Shown: positions 22,521 through 34,300 of the stretch, piece after piece
Numbering within the stretch: position 1 is the stretch's first letter
Layout of the letters: each line of letters starts with the position of its first letter
DNA from: Nigrospora sphaerica
Taxonomy: Eukaryota; Ascomycota; Sordariomycetes; Amphisphaeriales; Apiosporaceae
DNA length: 64,000 nucleotides
NCBI GenBank assembly: GCA_018287875.1
Contig: JAGVVL010000002.1
Location: 5,642,001-5,706,000, forward strand
Direction of reading: 5' to 3'
Program-made: the position numbers and the translations under genes
Notes under the pieces: generated by a model
Told to the model about the DNA's origin: nothing
Seen by the model: the letters and a program-made list of their open reading frames with translations, nothing else
Databases searched by the model: none

Positions 22521-24829
22521 CGCTGGAGCTGACTGACTATACGCAGCGAGCGGGTTCGAGCGATGGTAATTGGTGGTATATCTGGAAGAAGCAAAGCGAT
22601 TTGGAGTACCTAGAGCAAAGGAACGGGCTGGCGGATGTCTCACATCGGTACCAGAGCGGGCATCGGTTACGCAGAGGTGTGTGGGAGTATGTCGAGCCGC
22701 AAACGGCGTGTGGATGGAGATAGTCGCCGTCGTCCAGACTGACCGCTGTGAGGGTGAGGATATCGGCGAGTGAGAGAGGAAACAACGGAAAGCCAGCTGG
22801 AGGACGTCAGGAATTCATCTCAGCCATTTCTGGGGTCCCAACGCATTTTGCGGGTGGACACTGTATAGGCTTCTGATGGCGCCGGCACTGGCTCTTGATT
22901 GGCACGGCTGCGTGCCTAATAGTCCGGTGCCGAGGCGAGCTGAGCGTCTCTGGAGACGCCCAGTTCGCTCACTGGCCGCTGGCGGTGGTGACCTAGGTGT
23001 CAGCCTGAGTATTGGGGCGAGATGGCTTGCCAACTGCTAGACTGCGGCCGTAATGCATTTCTCGTCTATTCCCCCGCCTGCTATTTCTGGCAACAAGGGG
23101 CACCGAGCTGATGACCCCCCCTGGGGATGTGCCATCACATGTCGTCCCCCGCATGCCATGCCACCCAGCCTTTCGGGCCGGCAAAGCAGGGTGAAGTCGG
23201 GTGTCTATGCAGCGAACTGGAACCCAGTACCGGCTGCAATGGCGCTCTCGCAAACTGCAGCGAACCGATGGGGGTTCCTGTGCATACGAGACGGTTACTC
23301 AAAGTGACACAACGAGCCGGATAATGCATTTCGCCTTGGGTCCGTAGAATATGTAGGAGGGTTGAGTGGACTGTCGCCTTCAGGTTGGGAGGGGGACTGG
23401 TTCGCTTGACTGGTTCAATCTGCCCCTTCTCGGCCGCTGGGTCAACAGCCTTCCAGATCGCTATAGAGACGTTCCCGTTTGATGCAGGTATTATAACCTG
23501 ACAACCGTCTTACGGCGCTTGGGTAGAACGGGCTCGGCGCCGCCGCTCCATGGTACCGGGCAACCGGGTGCCGTTACATGGGCTCGAGCAGGGGTTCATC
23601 GTACTGAGATCTCCAGGGATCGCGTATACTTACCCAGGCGAGGAAGTGCAAGCGACAAGCATTGCCGGGGCGACTCAATGTTCTTGGCGCAGCCCTTGCT
23701 TCAGTGCCGTTGCCGCCACTGCCCCCGCCTCGGGCGTCATCTTGTCTCACAGACATGTTGCCTGTATGGTGGCGGCCATTTGGCTGCTTTCCGAACCTGC
23801 GCCGCCCCATGGAGGTGTATCGATGGCTGCCTCGTGTACTTCAAGTACCGGCGGCGGGCTCCAAGACACGAAGGACCGGGCCCAAGAAGGACGAACTTTG
23901 GTAGAGAATAAGCCCCGGGTATTCGGCACCGGCGGCTTTCGGTGGGTGAGGGTCCCAAATCCGCCCGGCGGCCGTTCAAGCCTGAAAGCATCCGTCTCGG
24001 GGGGTTGTTTCCGGATGGACCCCCCGCGTGCGTCGGTGCCGCTCGTCGGTGGGCGTTGCGAGCCACACTCATACCAAACCAAGGCACAACCACGCTGGCC
24101 GATCTGCACCGAGAACCATTAGTTACGGCTTAGCAATAGCAGGTGTGTGAGAAGACGGCATGATCCATGGTCTGCATAAGGCCGGGCAGGCCCATATGAC
24201 GGCATGCGTGCCGAAGTACATCGGTATGCATGTAAGGAGGGCCTCGAGAGGTCTCGATAGGTAGCTTCGCAGGCAAGTACTTACCTGGCATTTTTTAATC
24301 CGTAAATCCGGCCCCCTCCCCCCCGCCGGACATCCGGGCGCCCTGCCCCTGGGGTGAACTCTCACGTTTGGTCGGTATAGGATGTGGCAGCGAGAGCACC
24401 CGGCCTTGGGGTGGTAATGCGGGGTAGACAGCCGGTTAATGGCACTCTGGAACCTCTGAGTGGGGGGCCGCGCGCAATACAGGAGCTGACACCACAGCGG
24501 GAGGCGCCTCGCCCTTCCCTCGTCTTACTATGTACTCCTCTTTCCCCCAGTTCCGGGAGGGCGCGCGGGCGGCCCGGAGATGGGCGGGCTACTGGGTTTG
24601 CCGAGTCTCTGTGCTGACTGCCCGTCGTCTCCTTCATAAGTAGCCCCGGTTCGTGCTGTTGCCAGACGGCTTTCGGCTTCGGTAGTTAAACGCCTCGTAG
24701 GGCCCTAGAAATACCGCCGACCTACCGCTCCGTCAGCTCGCTGTACCCAGCCCACCCTCGATATACTCCCGTTTCTTGCGCTTCGGTTCGGACAGTCGTG
24801 GAATAAGAGGAGCCGGCCGCTCACACAAC
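22521..24829. other. Divergent spacer between the MFS and FAH-family genes; no gene seen
   Basis: It should contain both promoters. Several 100-190-codon frames are open around 23.5-24.1 kb, but they overlap on both strands and show no domain, hydrophobic segment or splice pattern I could use. Confidence 0.45.
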
Positions 24830-25977
24830 ATGTCTTTCGAACGTAGGTGGCCCCGTATCCGCAGGGAGCGGGCCCGGCGACTGACGTGGCATCCAGGACT
24901 CGTCCGCTTCGTCCCGAAAGGACAAGACGACAAGGTGCTGATCGGCCAGCCTGTCGATAGCAGCGTCGACGTCGGCAAGGCCGTGCGCCATGGCGAGGAG
25001 GTCCAGGTCAAGGTGTTCAGCGGCGCTTCGGCCTTGAACCCGGGCTCGTTGACGGACCGGGTCGAGGTCATCTCCCGGGTGCTGTCGCCGCTCGCCGCAG
25101 CCGAGGTCGGCTCCATCCGATGCATCGGCTTGAATGTTGGTGTTGCCCTCCTCGCCCGTCTCCGGACGAGGTGTGACGAAGCTAACCGACGAGCTCCGAT
25201 GCGCAGTATGTGAACCACGCCAAGGAAGCCAACATGCAACTGCCTGAGGTGCCCATGATGTTCTTGTACGGTAGACCCTCCCCCCCGAGGTTTTCGTGCC
25301 CAGGCCCCCCTCCCGCTGACCCATCCCGGCCCAGAAAACCCGCGACCGCGCTCGCCGATCCCTGGCCGGTGCCCACGGTGATCCCCAAGCACACGTTGGA
25401 GGACGACTGCGCCGACTACGAGGCGGAGCTCGCCGTAGTCATCGGCAGGCCGTGCAAGAACGTGAGCGAGGCCGACGCGCTCGACTACGTCCTGGGCTAC
25501 ACGGCGGCCAACGACGTCTCGAGCCGCAAGGCGCAGCTGGCCCAGTCCCAGGCCTGCTACTCCAAGGGCTTTGACGGCTCCTGCCCCCTCGGTCCCGTCC
25601 TCGTGTCCGCGGCCGTCGTCCCGGACCCGAGCAAGCTCACCATCCGCGGTCTCCGTAACGGCGAGGTGACGCAAAGCTCGCCTCTCAAGTGAGTCACGTC
25701 CGTTCCTTTCTTGGGCGGGTACATTTTATTGGCCCCCTCGGGGCGGGTCTGCTGACAACGTTTCCACAGTGACATGATTTTCGACTGCTCCAAACTCGTC
25801 AGCTTCCTGTCGCAGGGCACCACGCTGCCCCCCGGTACGGTCATTCTGACTGGTACGCCGGCGGGCGTGGGTTACGGGAAGAAGCCCCCTGCCTACCTCA
25901 AGGAGGGAGATGAGTATGTTGTCGAGGTGACGCCGCATGTGGGCAGTCTGTACAATGTCTTTGAGAAGGAAAAATAG
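24830..25977 (+). CDS. Fumarylacetoacetate hydrolase (FAH) family protein
   Basis: Four exons: 24830-25135, 25207-25265, 25335-25688, 25770-25977; 927 bases, 308 residues, in frame, GT-AG junctions. The frame opens at the ATG at 24830. The N-terminal third is the cap (LVRFVPKG near 28). The catalytic core follows: GLNYVNHAKE, with the putative catalytic His106 and Glu109; the metal ligands of YEAELAVVIG (Glu151, Glu153) and NDVSSRK (Asp182); then FDGSCPLGP and LTGTPAGVGYG. These are the acylpyruvase/FAHD1-like hallmarks: a Mg2+/Mn2+-dependent hydrolase or decarboxylase that cleaves C-C bonds in acylpyruvates or ring-cleavage products. The exact substrate cannot be read from sequence. The first ~25 residues are unusually basic and may be a poorly conserved leader. 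The neighbouring divergent MFS exporter could be a functional partner. Confidence 0.88.
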
Positions 25978-28900
25978 ACGAGCGGGGGGCTAAGGGTTTC
26001 GATCTGACGACCTTGGCCAGCGGGGGCCGGTTCTCCTCCACACGCGTAGGGGTCCCAGCAGACTGCCGGCCTTGGCTTCAATATTCAAGACTCTGTGTGG
26101 AAGAGGCAAGGGATCGCGTATCACCTTCAATACACAATGCCGATTTCTGGGGCAACCGCCTCCGCATAGACCCCACATGAGCTCTATGTGATCAAGCAAC
26201 GCCAAAGTAAATCGGTTACTTTACTGACCAGTATAGAGCATGGAGGAATAAAAAACCCCTGGTGAACCCAAGTTACTTGCCATTGCTTGTGACGAGTCGG
26301 TTCCAAAAGGGCTCGCGACTCGTACACATGACTTCCCTCTTGGTGTTTAGCTGACACATGTTTGGTACATGACAGTCATTACTTGTGTAAGCACGGCGGA
26401 AGACTGACTGACGCCCCTTCCAGGCTGCCTCTCTCCACTAGGGCGAGATCCGAGGTCTCCAGGTGGGACAAATTGCGTGTACACAGTATGTTCGGGCGGC
26501 CCCTTTTAGCAAACCACGTAGACTTACCCGCCGATCGCCCCCATGAAGCCCCAGCCGGGCGCCTCCGGGTGAGCACACCGTGACTGCTCTTCTGGAAGGA
26601 GATGTCCAGTCAGATGGCGTGACCCCAACGACTTAGTTTTCGAGTGGGCTGCCCCGATTCACGCCCCCCGGCCCATTAACGCCCCCCGCCCATTCGCGCC
26701 CCCCCGTCATCGATTCACGAAATCGCTTGCGGCGGCTCGGGAACGGTGCAAGGGCCGCCGCGGTTGGTCGCGCGGACAAAGGAAGCCCTGTCCTGATCCC
26801 CCCAAGACGTGCCCTATCAGGGCATGACACGACGACGCATCGCGGTCCCGAGGAGGGCGCATAAGGGACTCCCACATGAACCAGAGATCGGAAGAGGGCC
26901 CGACGCGTGTGCACCCAGTGGTCTGGTACAGCGCCCATCCGCAACGTTTTCTCTTCTTCTGTCCCTCAAACGAACCCGTGGTTACGCCCCGTGATTCGAT
27001 CCGCCACAGCGGGGGGACCTGTTGTCAACCAAATCCCCGCCGTCACCGCCAATGGGCATTCCCGTCGTGCCGGGGAATCTGGTAAAATCAAATCTGCCGG
27101 CATCGTCAGATGGTCATGATGTCACGGAAACGCAAGCAGGAGGGGGCCACCCCCGGTGCACCCCAAAGACGAGAAATCTCGACTTCGGGGCAGCTGGGCC
27201 ATGGTCGTCGAATTATGGATTTTGCTGCAGGTGTTGCATGAAAAGGTGTCCACCCTGCGGGAGAAACAAAGACCTGTCAGGCCGGCAGCACATTCACGTG
27301 GCCGGCCGATGGGCAAACATGCCTCGAGTGGCGCTCGCGTACCGATGCATTGATTCATAAAAAAACTGCAAACTCGGGGCAATGCTCGGGGGAGGGGTGA
27401 TCGATCCCTTTTCGAGGAGGCTGTCGTTGCATTGATGCCAGACCGGCCGGCCGGGTCCGGTTCCCTAGCCGCTCCAGACGAGCATAGGGGTCTTGCCCCT
27501 CCAAGAGCGAGGTCCGTACTTCGACGGTATTTCCATTCACGACCCGATGGCAGGTGCTCGCCTGGATCCCCTCGTAGTAGCGGCCACACGTCAGGTGCAT
27601 GGATACCGACACCCGGGCGGCTTCTCTGCCGAAACGGACGCAGGGTGAGTCACTACCGGGGGAGGGAACTTTGCTACTCACGAGAGGAGCGTGGGATATT
27701 GTCGCGGGAGGGAAGGACCCTGTCGGCTGCGTCTGTCTTTTCTCCGGGTTACTATGGGTTACTTACTGGATGCTTCACTGCCGGGGGCCTGCCAGGGAAA
27801 GGCCACGGGTGCGGACACTGCGGGACGTTTGAGAAATAAGTCAAACGACGGGGACTATGCTGAGGTGACGGGATGGACGCTGCTCGGAACGCTGCGTGTG
27901 GGGCGGCTCTTGACCGGAAAGAGGCAAAGTCGTGACGCGATAACCTTAGATCAGATTGTTTCTGGGCTGTCCCCACGTTGTCAGAGGAGGGTGTGCCACT
28001 ATTTTGGAATTCTCCGATGCTCGCTTTGTCGCCCAGAACTTCGAAGCCCCGGGGGGCCGCCCTGGCATCCGGGTATACCCCAGTACGTCCCCCCTTTTCC
28101 CTGGGACCGGGTATGGTGCGCGCTAGATTGTGACAGCGACAGCAGTTGGGAAAGGGGTGGTGCTACCCGAGCGCCGGTCCTCCGGGTTGTTTCGACGGCT
28201 TTCCCCCGTCGCACGGCTCCTCGGCCGGCGTGCGTGGAAGCAGAGCTGCGAGGCGGACTCTGGAACCGTCCGAAGCACCCGCGGGAACCGGCAGACATCG
28301 TCAGGCCCCTCACGTCAAGCAGAGGGCTCCCCAGGGCCTGCCCCCCATGGACCGGAAGGACCCGGCCTCCCAGGCGCCGGCGTCGGCGGGTAAAGACAAC
28401 GGTGTGAGGACCCGACCCCTTCGGCTACGTCTTTGGAAAGTACCTCAGTACGCAGGTACCTAAGATTCATCTGCACCGGAAGTAAACAAATGCTCTGTGC
28501 TCGGCCCACTGGTGAAGTGGGCGTGGTTCGAGTCGAGGGGGTCACGAGCGCGGTACAAAGAGCAATAGTAGCAAGAAGAGGAGTCGTAGACAGAGGGAGC
28601 GAGAGAGCGAGGAAACGAGGGAGAGAGCGTGGACGTGCGCTATTCCACTCCTGGGCCCACGATGGCCCCAGTCTCGCCGAGGGTCTGGTCTGACGGCCAG
28701 CCAGCAGTGCAGGGAGCGAGGCCGGCGGGTCATGACATACATACAGCAGGGTCAAAAGACGTGCAGATCAGATACAGTGGTGTGCAGCGGGGAAGGGCGC
28801 ATTATCTGATCCGCACGAAGGGTTTGTCCATGCTATTGTGCCCAATGACGGAGGGAAACGGCGGGCCTGTCCCTCGCAGCTTGCGTCGAGTGGAAGAGGC

Positions 28901-31900
28901 TTGGTTGTCATACAGTTGCGGTACGTGCATGCTAGGTAGGCTTCACGACGCCCAAACACATAGGCGATGGGGCGTTGGACTGGCATACATGGATACATAG
29001 GTAGTTGTACATACCGCAGTACCCACCTCCAACTGTGGATGGCTGCGGGTAGGTGGAATGCTGGGCTATTATTGCCTGTTCCCCCCTCGCTTCCCGGCGG
29101 CTATGGAGGCAAACCATCGCGGGTTTTGCCCTCCAGTCCGTGCCGTTTTCTGGACAGACCGAAACCGCCCGGGCTGCGGGCTCTGAAGCCGAGGTGCACG
29201 CACTGATAATTATGCTGCCCAACCACAGCGACTATTGATGCAAGCGCAAGGCCCGTGGCATCGGCCGCCCTCGGCCTTACCATCCATGACCCGGAACCCC
29301 TATCTGAAATGTACCGCGACCAGACCGCAAATTGGACACCGTCTGGACGGTAAGCAACAGTTTGCGTAAGAGCCCGGGTAGGGTACTGAAAGTACCGAAA
29401 CATATCAGGCTGAGTAATAGGTGTGCAAGTAAACTACCAAGTAATAAGAAGGCTGGCAAGCAATCTCATGTTGCATGCAGGTGACACGGAGCCCTTGCGT
29501 CGTGGTGACGGGCGGGTGCAGCCAGCGAAAGCTGCCCGGGGAATGGAGGGAGCACCAAGTCGGCGCCACCGCCCACTTCGTCGTTGCTCGTCCGAAGCCG
29601 CGGATGCTCGGGCCAGCGAGAGGGCAAGGGACCCGGTGGGAACGATTGGGGGGGCCCTGATCGTCCGACACATGGGAGCCTGAGCCGGTTGTAGGCTTGT
29701 TACGGCGCGAATAGCTTCGTGTGGCAAGCTTCCATTCGGCCGCTTTGAAGCCAACCAGAAGCAACCGGGCAGGGGGCCACGGGCCTTGGGGTACATCGTC
29801 ATACGCCGGAGATATACACACAGTATGTAATGATATGGTTCTCGCTCCTGTCCGCACACCTGCCGGCCCCTCTCGCCTCGGCGAGGGTGGGCGTTGCGGA
29901 TGGCACGGCACGCAGCTGAGCCCCGTCGTCTTGGTGGGAAGCACCGGCGTCATGCCGCAGAGAGAGGCGAGTAAATAGTGTGTGTGTGTATGTGTGTATC
30001 AACAGGTTTGGGGCTTGGACCTCTCCGTTAACCCCGTCGGCTGTGCGGCCTGTTCTCTTCCGTGCCAGCTCTCGGGCGCGCCTTGGAGGCTGGGACAGAA
30101 TAGGCAGCAGGTTAGAGACAGTCCTGATCCTACTGTAACCCCAACTTGCAGTCCCACTGTTACCCACGTGTTGGTCCATGGGCCATGTTTCAACGTTTAG
30201 GTGCCCCCCCCCGTCTGCATCTGCCTATCCATTGATCCTGAGCTACCATGCTACGGGTGTCAGATCCAAGGGCCCCTACGCCCGGGCCTCGTGGAGCAGG
30301 GGGTATTTCAACATTGCCTTTCCTTTCTTGCCGGTGAGCACTATGTACCATCCCCACGTCCGGATATGTGCCTCGAAAGCCCTCTCGGGTCGTACATGCT
30401 CGGTCCACCCAGGCAGACGGGCTACGCCATGGATGGGATGCTTGGCTTTGGCTGGGAAACGTCTGACAGGTAAGGCGGGTGCCAATGAGGTATCAAGTAT
30501 AGCTGGTAGGTTGGGTTGTGCGTACCTACCTACGTATACAGGTGGACGTGGAGTTTGTTGGCCCTTCATCGACCAATACACAAGTTGCAAACGTCCGGAG
30601 GTACTGCCCTCGGGCGAGTACCACATGATATCCCACGGACAAATCAAAAGTGTTTCTCTCCGGCCGCCGGAGAAGAGCTTTGCGTGAGAGTGCGTGCGTG
30701 CGTGCGCGGGCGTATGGGTGACTCAAGGGCCAGCTGGCTCTCATCTCTCAAGGCTCCCCTGCTGGGGGGCGGCGCGTATGGACTGTCGGTGGACGACAGG
30801 CTGTTGGCTCACCGGCGAGCTGGCGGTCGGTTCCGCGGTGTGTTTTGTAAGCTCGGTGCTTGTCGTTGGGTGGCCTGTCTCGTGCCTCGTGGCCGCCCTG
30901 ACGCAAGCGTGCAACCGCCCATCCCAACGTGGGCGTCGTCGTTGATCCCGTCTTCTTCCGAGTCGGTGCGGCGGCGCAGGCCTATTACACGCGCAGACAT
31001 GCCACGGCCCTCAGCATGAAGAAATATGTAGCAGCGACGGAGAAAGTTTAGGGATATCCATCGTCCTGGACCCTTGAACCCGGGTCGTTCTACGGGCACC
31101 TACTAGTAAGAACGCAAGCCGGTGGGGCGCTGGGGGAAAGACTCGACGGATGCGGTTCTACGTAGTGGGCAGGCACAGTTTCGATACACCGAATGTAGAT
31201 AACACAGCCCCTTCGGCAGGCAGCCGAAATGGCGGCGGCAGAGCGTATTCCCGGGAGGCGAATGCGGATGGATCTATGTAGTACTCTAGGGGGCACCCCG
31301 TAGATAACTTTTTACTTATTCACCAAGCTATAAGGCAGGATCCTACTCGACCACAATCGTACGTGTACCAAGTCGGCTGGGCCGCGAGGTTGGGAGAGTT
31401 TGTCATCGAGTTTGCCTCACGGAGCAGTGTTATGCACCAGCTTGTCCTGGCCTCGTTTGCGGCTGCTTGGTGTCTGTGCAGCGATGCATATAGATGATGG
31501 GATATGCGTCTTTACCTGTACTATTGGAAGTACATCCATCCCTCGGGGCGACAGTGGAGAAGGAGTTCCGGTCTTTTTTTTTGTCCTGGCCTTCCGCTCG
31601 TCGCCCTCGGACGGCCCCAACAGCAGTAGAACAGACGAGACGACGATGGATACTCGGCATGCCGGGTACCCAACCAGGAAAATTGGAAAGACCTAGGTAT
31701 GTACTTAATTGCCTAAGGTGGCCCACAACACAACGGTTTGGCAGGCGCCGTCCCGTGCCCGCTCAATATGGAGGACACAGCAGGACAGGCCGCAGCGGCC
31801 ACTTTACATGAGGTGAAGGCGACAATCCCTCCCCTCCCCCCCCAAAGCGGGCAAATGTTATTGGCAGTCCCGGGCGGTCCGCAGCACCACGTCGGTCGTC

Positions 31901-32539
31901 TTCCAGCATAGAGAGAAGGGCTCGTGACCGGTGGTGCCACACCGCTCGGCCGCATGGCACAGAATGGGACCGGGGGATAGGACAGGCAAAGAGTTGAAAA
32001 CTGCTGGTGATTGCCCATGGGGCTGTCCGATGCCCTGCGCAGCCCAATCGGGCGGATCTGATGCTAGGCACTGGCCCGGGCCACTAGGCCTGTAACCTAG
32101 GCCGTGCAGGTTAGGTTAGGTACATACCTTTCGTACGTGAGCTGGGCTGTTTTCATGGGGGGGGGGTGTTGAAATTTCCCAAGTTTTCCCTCCCCATCAG
32201 GTTGATTAGGTACCCACGTCTTCGCAACTTGGTGGGCTACCTTACCTTCGTACCAATGGATGGCCCGGGCCTTTCGCGATCCCCAGGCCCCTGGGCTGGC
32301 GCCGGGCTGAGCTGGAAGACCCCTGGCAACCCTGTTACCACGGCCGGTACATGGGATGGGATGGCACTGGAGAGAAAGCACTGACTGGCGCCGCCCTGTC
32401 ACCTCTTCGAGGTTCCATCATGCAGCCCATCCAACCCCCATCCCATCCTCCTCCTCCTCCTACTCCTCCTCCATCTATCGATGAGGCCATGTCCATGCTG
32501 CACGCACGCGCGACAATGTACAGGACGCAAGTACCTGCT
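25978..32539. other. Long non-coding stretch; no gene recognised
   Basis: About 6.6 kb. Open frames of up to about 240 codons exist on both strands, but they overlap each other, lack known motifs and often lack an ATG start. Short GTACCTA/TAGGTAC motifs recur (28438-28463, 30525-30541, 31690-31705). A short tandem repeat sits at 26657-26705. I see no terminal repeats or transposase signature; decayed transposon sequence cannot be excluded. Confidence 0.45.
26657..26705. repeat. Imperfect ~17-base tandem repeat, 3 units
   Basis: Units start at 26657, 2675 of the same block (26675) and 26692; each reads ATT, two or three variable bases, then CGCCCCCC followed by G/C bases. Confidence 0.7.
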
Positions 32540-32951
32540 TACTGGGCTAGTTCGGTAAAGTAAAGGTAAAAGTACGTACTACTAATTTTTGGTCTGGTAA
32601 GACGGATGGGATGCCACATTACATGGGCATGGGGGGCCACCGGCTCTGCCAACCTTTGTATGAAGAGATCGTCAGTCTCATCAAGCTTCCTTGGTGGGCA
32701 CAGCATACTTAAACCATCCAGTTCCCCTCCCCTCCGCATTTTACACCATCAGTCAGTCCTCCTCACTCGTGACCAAAAGCCTACTCCAAGAACAACCCAG
32801 CTTCAGTCTTCACTCCAATACTTGCTCTCTCTCTTTTCTCCGTGCCCCCAAGTCACACTGATACACACACTAAACCAAGTACCTCACGCGCCTACGGTTC
32901 CACACCCGTATACCTAACCCTTCTTCACACGCACACCACCCACTCGTCACC
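32540..32951 (+). promoter_or_regulatory. Putative promoter and leader of the cysteine-rich microprotein gene
   Basis: A weak TATA-like stretch (CATACTTAAA) lies at 32705-32714. It is followed by a CT/CA-rich leader, with a clear polypyrimidine run at about 32824-32847, leading to a strong start context (CACCATGG) at 32952. This arrangement is typical of well-expressed fungal genes. The transcription start is not known. Confidence 0.35.
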
Positions 32952-33074
32952 ATGGCCGTCAAGGAGCACCAGCCTCTCGTTAATCACTGCTGCACGTTCT
33001 GCTGCAAGGCTGTCGACTTTGGCACCCACGACTACTGTGGCAGCAGCTACGCCTGCCACCGCTGCCCCAACTAA
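32952..33074 (+). CDS. Cysteine-rich microprotein, 40 residues, zinc-ribbon-like
   Basis: This small frame begins with an ideal start context (CACCATGG) and ends with two consecutive stops (TAA TAA at 33072-33077). The product has 7 cysteines and 4 histidines in 40 residues: paired cysteines at 13-14 and 17-18 (HCCTFCCK), one at 29 (DYCG), and 35/38 (ACHRCPN). Two CX2C knuckles about 20 residues apart resemble a minimal zinc ribbon; a metallothionein-like role is also possible. There is no signal peptide, so it should stay inside the cell. It is isolated: the nearest recognised genes are about 7 kb upstream and 5 kb downstream. I do not recognise the family, and function is not assigned. The density of Cys codons, the start context and the leader make chance less likely, though a frame this short could be accidental. 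Confidence 0.6.
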   Translation: MAVKEHQPLVNHCCTFCCKAVDFGTHDYCGSSYACHRCPN

Positions 33075-34275
33075 TAAGCAACCCGGCACACGACCTTCCA
33101 CTATCTACCAACCTACTCCTGTACCTCTGGAGGTATGGAGGTTGTGTCCGAGGGCCGCAGGGTAGAGCCGGCACGGCTTGGGCTCCTTCACTCGCGCCGC
33201 CCTCCAGCTTTGCCGTCGTCGTTCTGTTTCCCACTTGATCGCCCGCGGCAGATTTCAGAGCGGTCGACAGACGGCGACGTCGCCGCCGACGGAGACGACG
33301 ACAATGACACGAGGCCCTCTTAACCTGAAGTTTCTTTCCCGCGGCAACTTGGAGTTTCCTCCCTCACCTCTGCTGCTCGGGCTGTGGCGCCTGCACCCGT
33401 TCAAGTCCCGGCGTGGTATCGGCGCCGGCTCTGCATCCATCCATAGCCCGGGCCGAAGCCCTGTCACAGTACGACGCTATCCTCGCCCCCTGCCCACCCG
33501 CTTGTGCGCGAGTGCTCCCATTTTAGGCTTTCCCTCTTTTTTTCTTCTTTTTTTCCCCCCTCTCACCCTCCCCTCTTCCATGAGCTGTTCCCACCGTCAG
33601 CCGGGATACCCACACACCCCGCGAACCACGCCCTGTGTTCAGCGCAGCTGTGTCTCGTCTCACTCGCTAGGGAACATGTCACTATGATCAGACTCGCCCC
33701 ATGCCCTGGCGCGGCGCGGCGCGTCCGGCCAAGCAGGAGGGGGGGCAATCGCTTGGAGGACTATCAGGGTTTTCGTACGACTGGGATCGACACAAGGGAC
33801 CGCCGAACGTTCGCGATGCTGCCATCAGCCTGCTGCAGCACGGTAGCGTCGCACTGGGGGTTCGCAACCGAGTTTCTGCTCCCTCATTTTTCCTTCTCGC
33901 CCTACATTTTGGGGGAAGCCCCGCCACCGGCCCATCGAAAGCTGGCAGAGCGATTCCTCCCAAAGGGGCGGCAGACGCGATAGGGCAGGGCGGGGCAGGG
34001 CTGGTCATTGGATATCCACGGGCGTGGGATGGGGCCTCGGGGGCAGGACGTATCGGCTACCTAGTATGGTTTCTGGCCCGAGGGACGACGTCCACCATCA
34101 GATTGCGCCATTTTGGCATGGGAAGATCTGATGGGGGGGACGAGGGCGACAGGAAATGGGAAGGGTCATGGAGAGGCCGCCGGCGGTCGCGACGGCGTGA
34201 TTGGTCCCATGGGTTTTCCTTCTTTCTGCATTGGAACAGCATCTAGCGACGGGCGTCAGCGGTCGCTGCATGGGG

Positions 34276-34300
34276 TTTTTTTTTTTTTTTTTTTTTTTTT
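34276..34300. repeat. Poly-T tract (25 T)
   Basis: An uninterrupted run of 25 T. Read on the minus strand it is a poly-A tract, as at the 3' end of a retroposed sequence, but no flanking target-site duplication was seen. Confidence 0.95.

Noticed and set aside
31040..31120. B-box-like GGTTCAAG on the minus strand, considered as a tRNA
   Set aside because: No A box or cloverleaf could be formed around it.
34276..34300. Poly-T tract as the tail of a retrotransposed element
   Set aside because: No target-site duplication and no element body seen; a simple homopolymer is sufficient.
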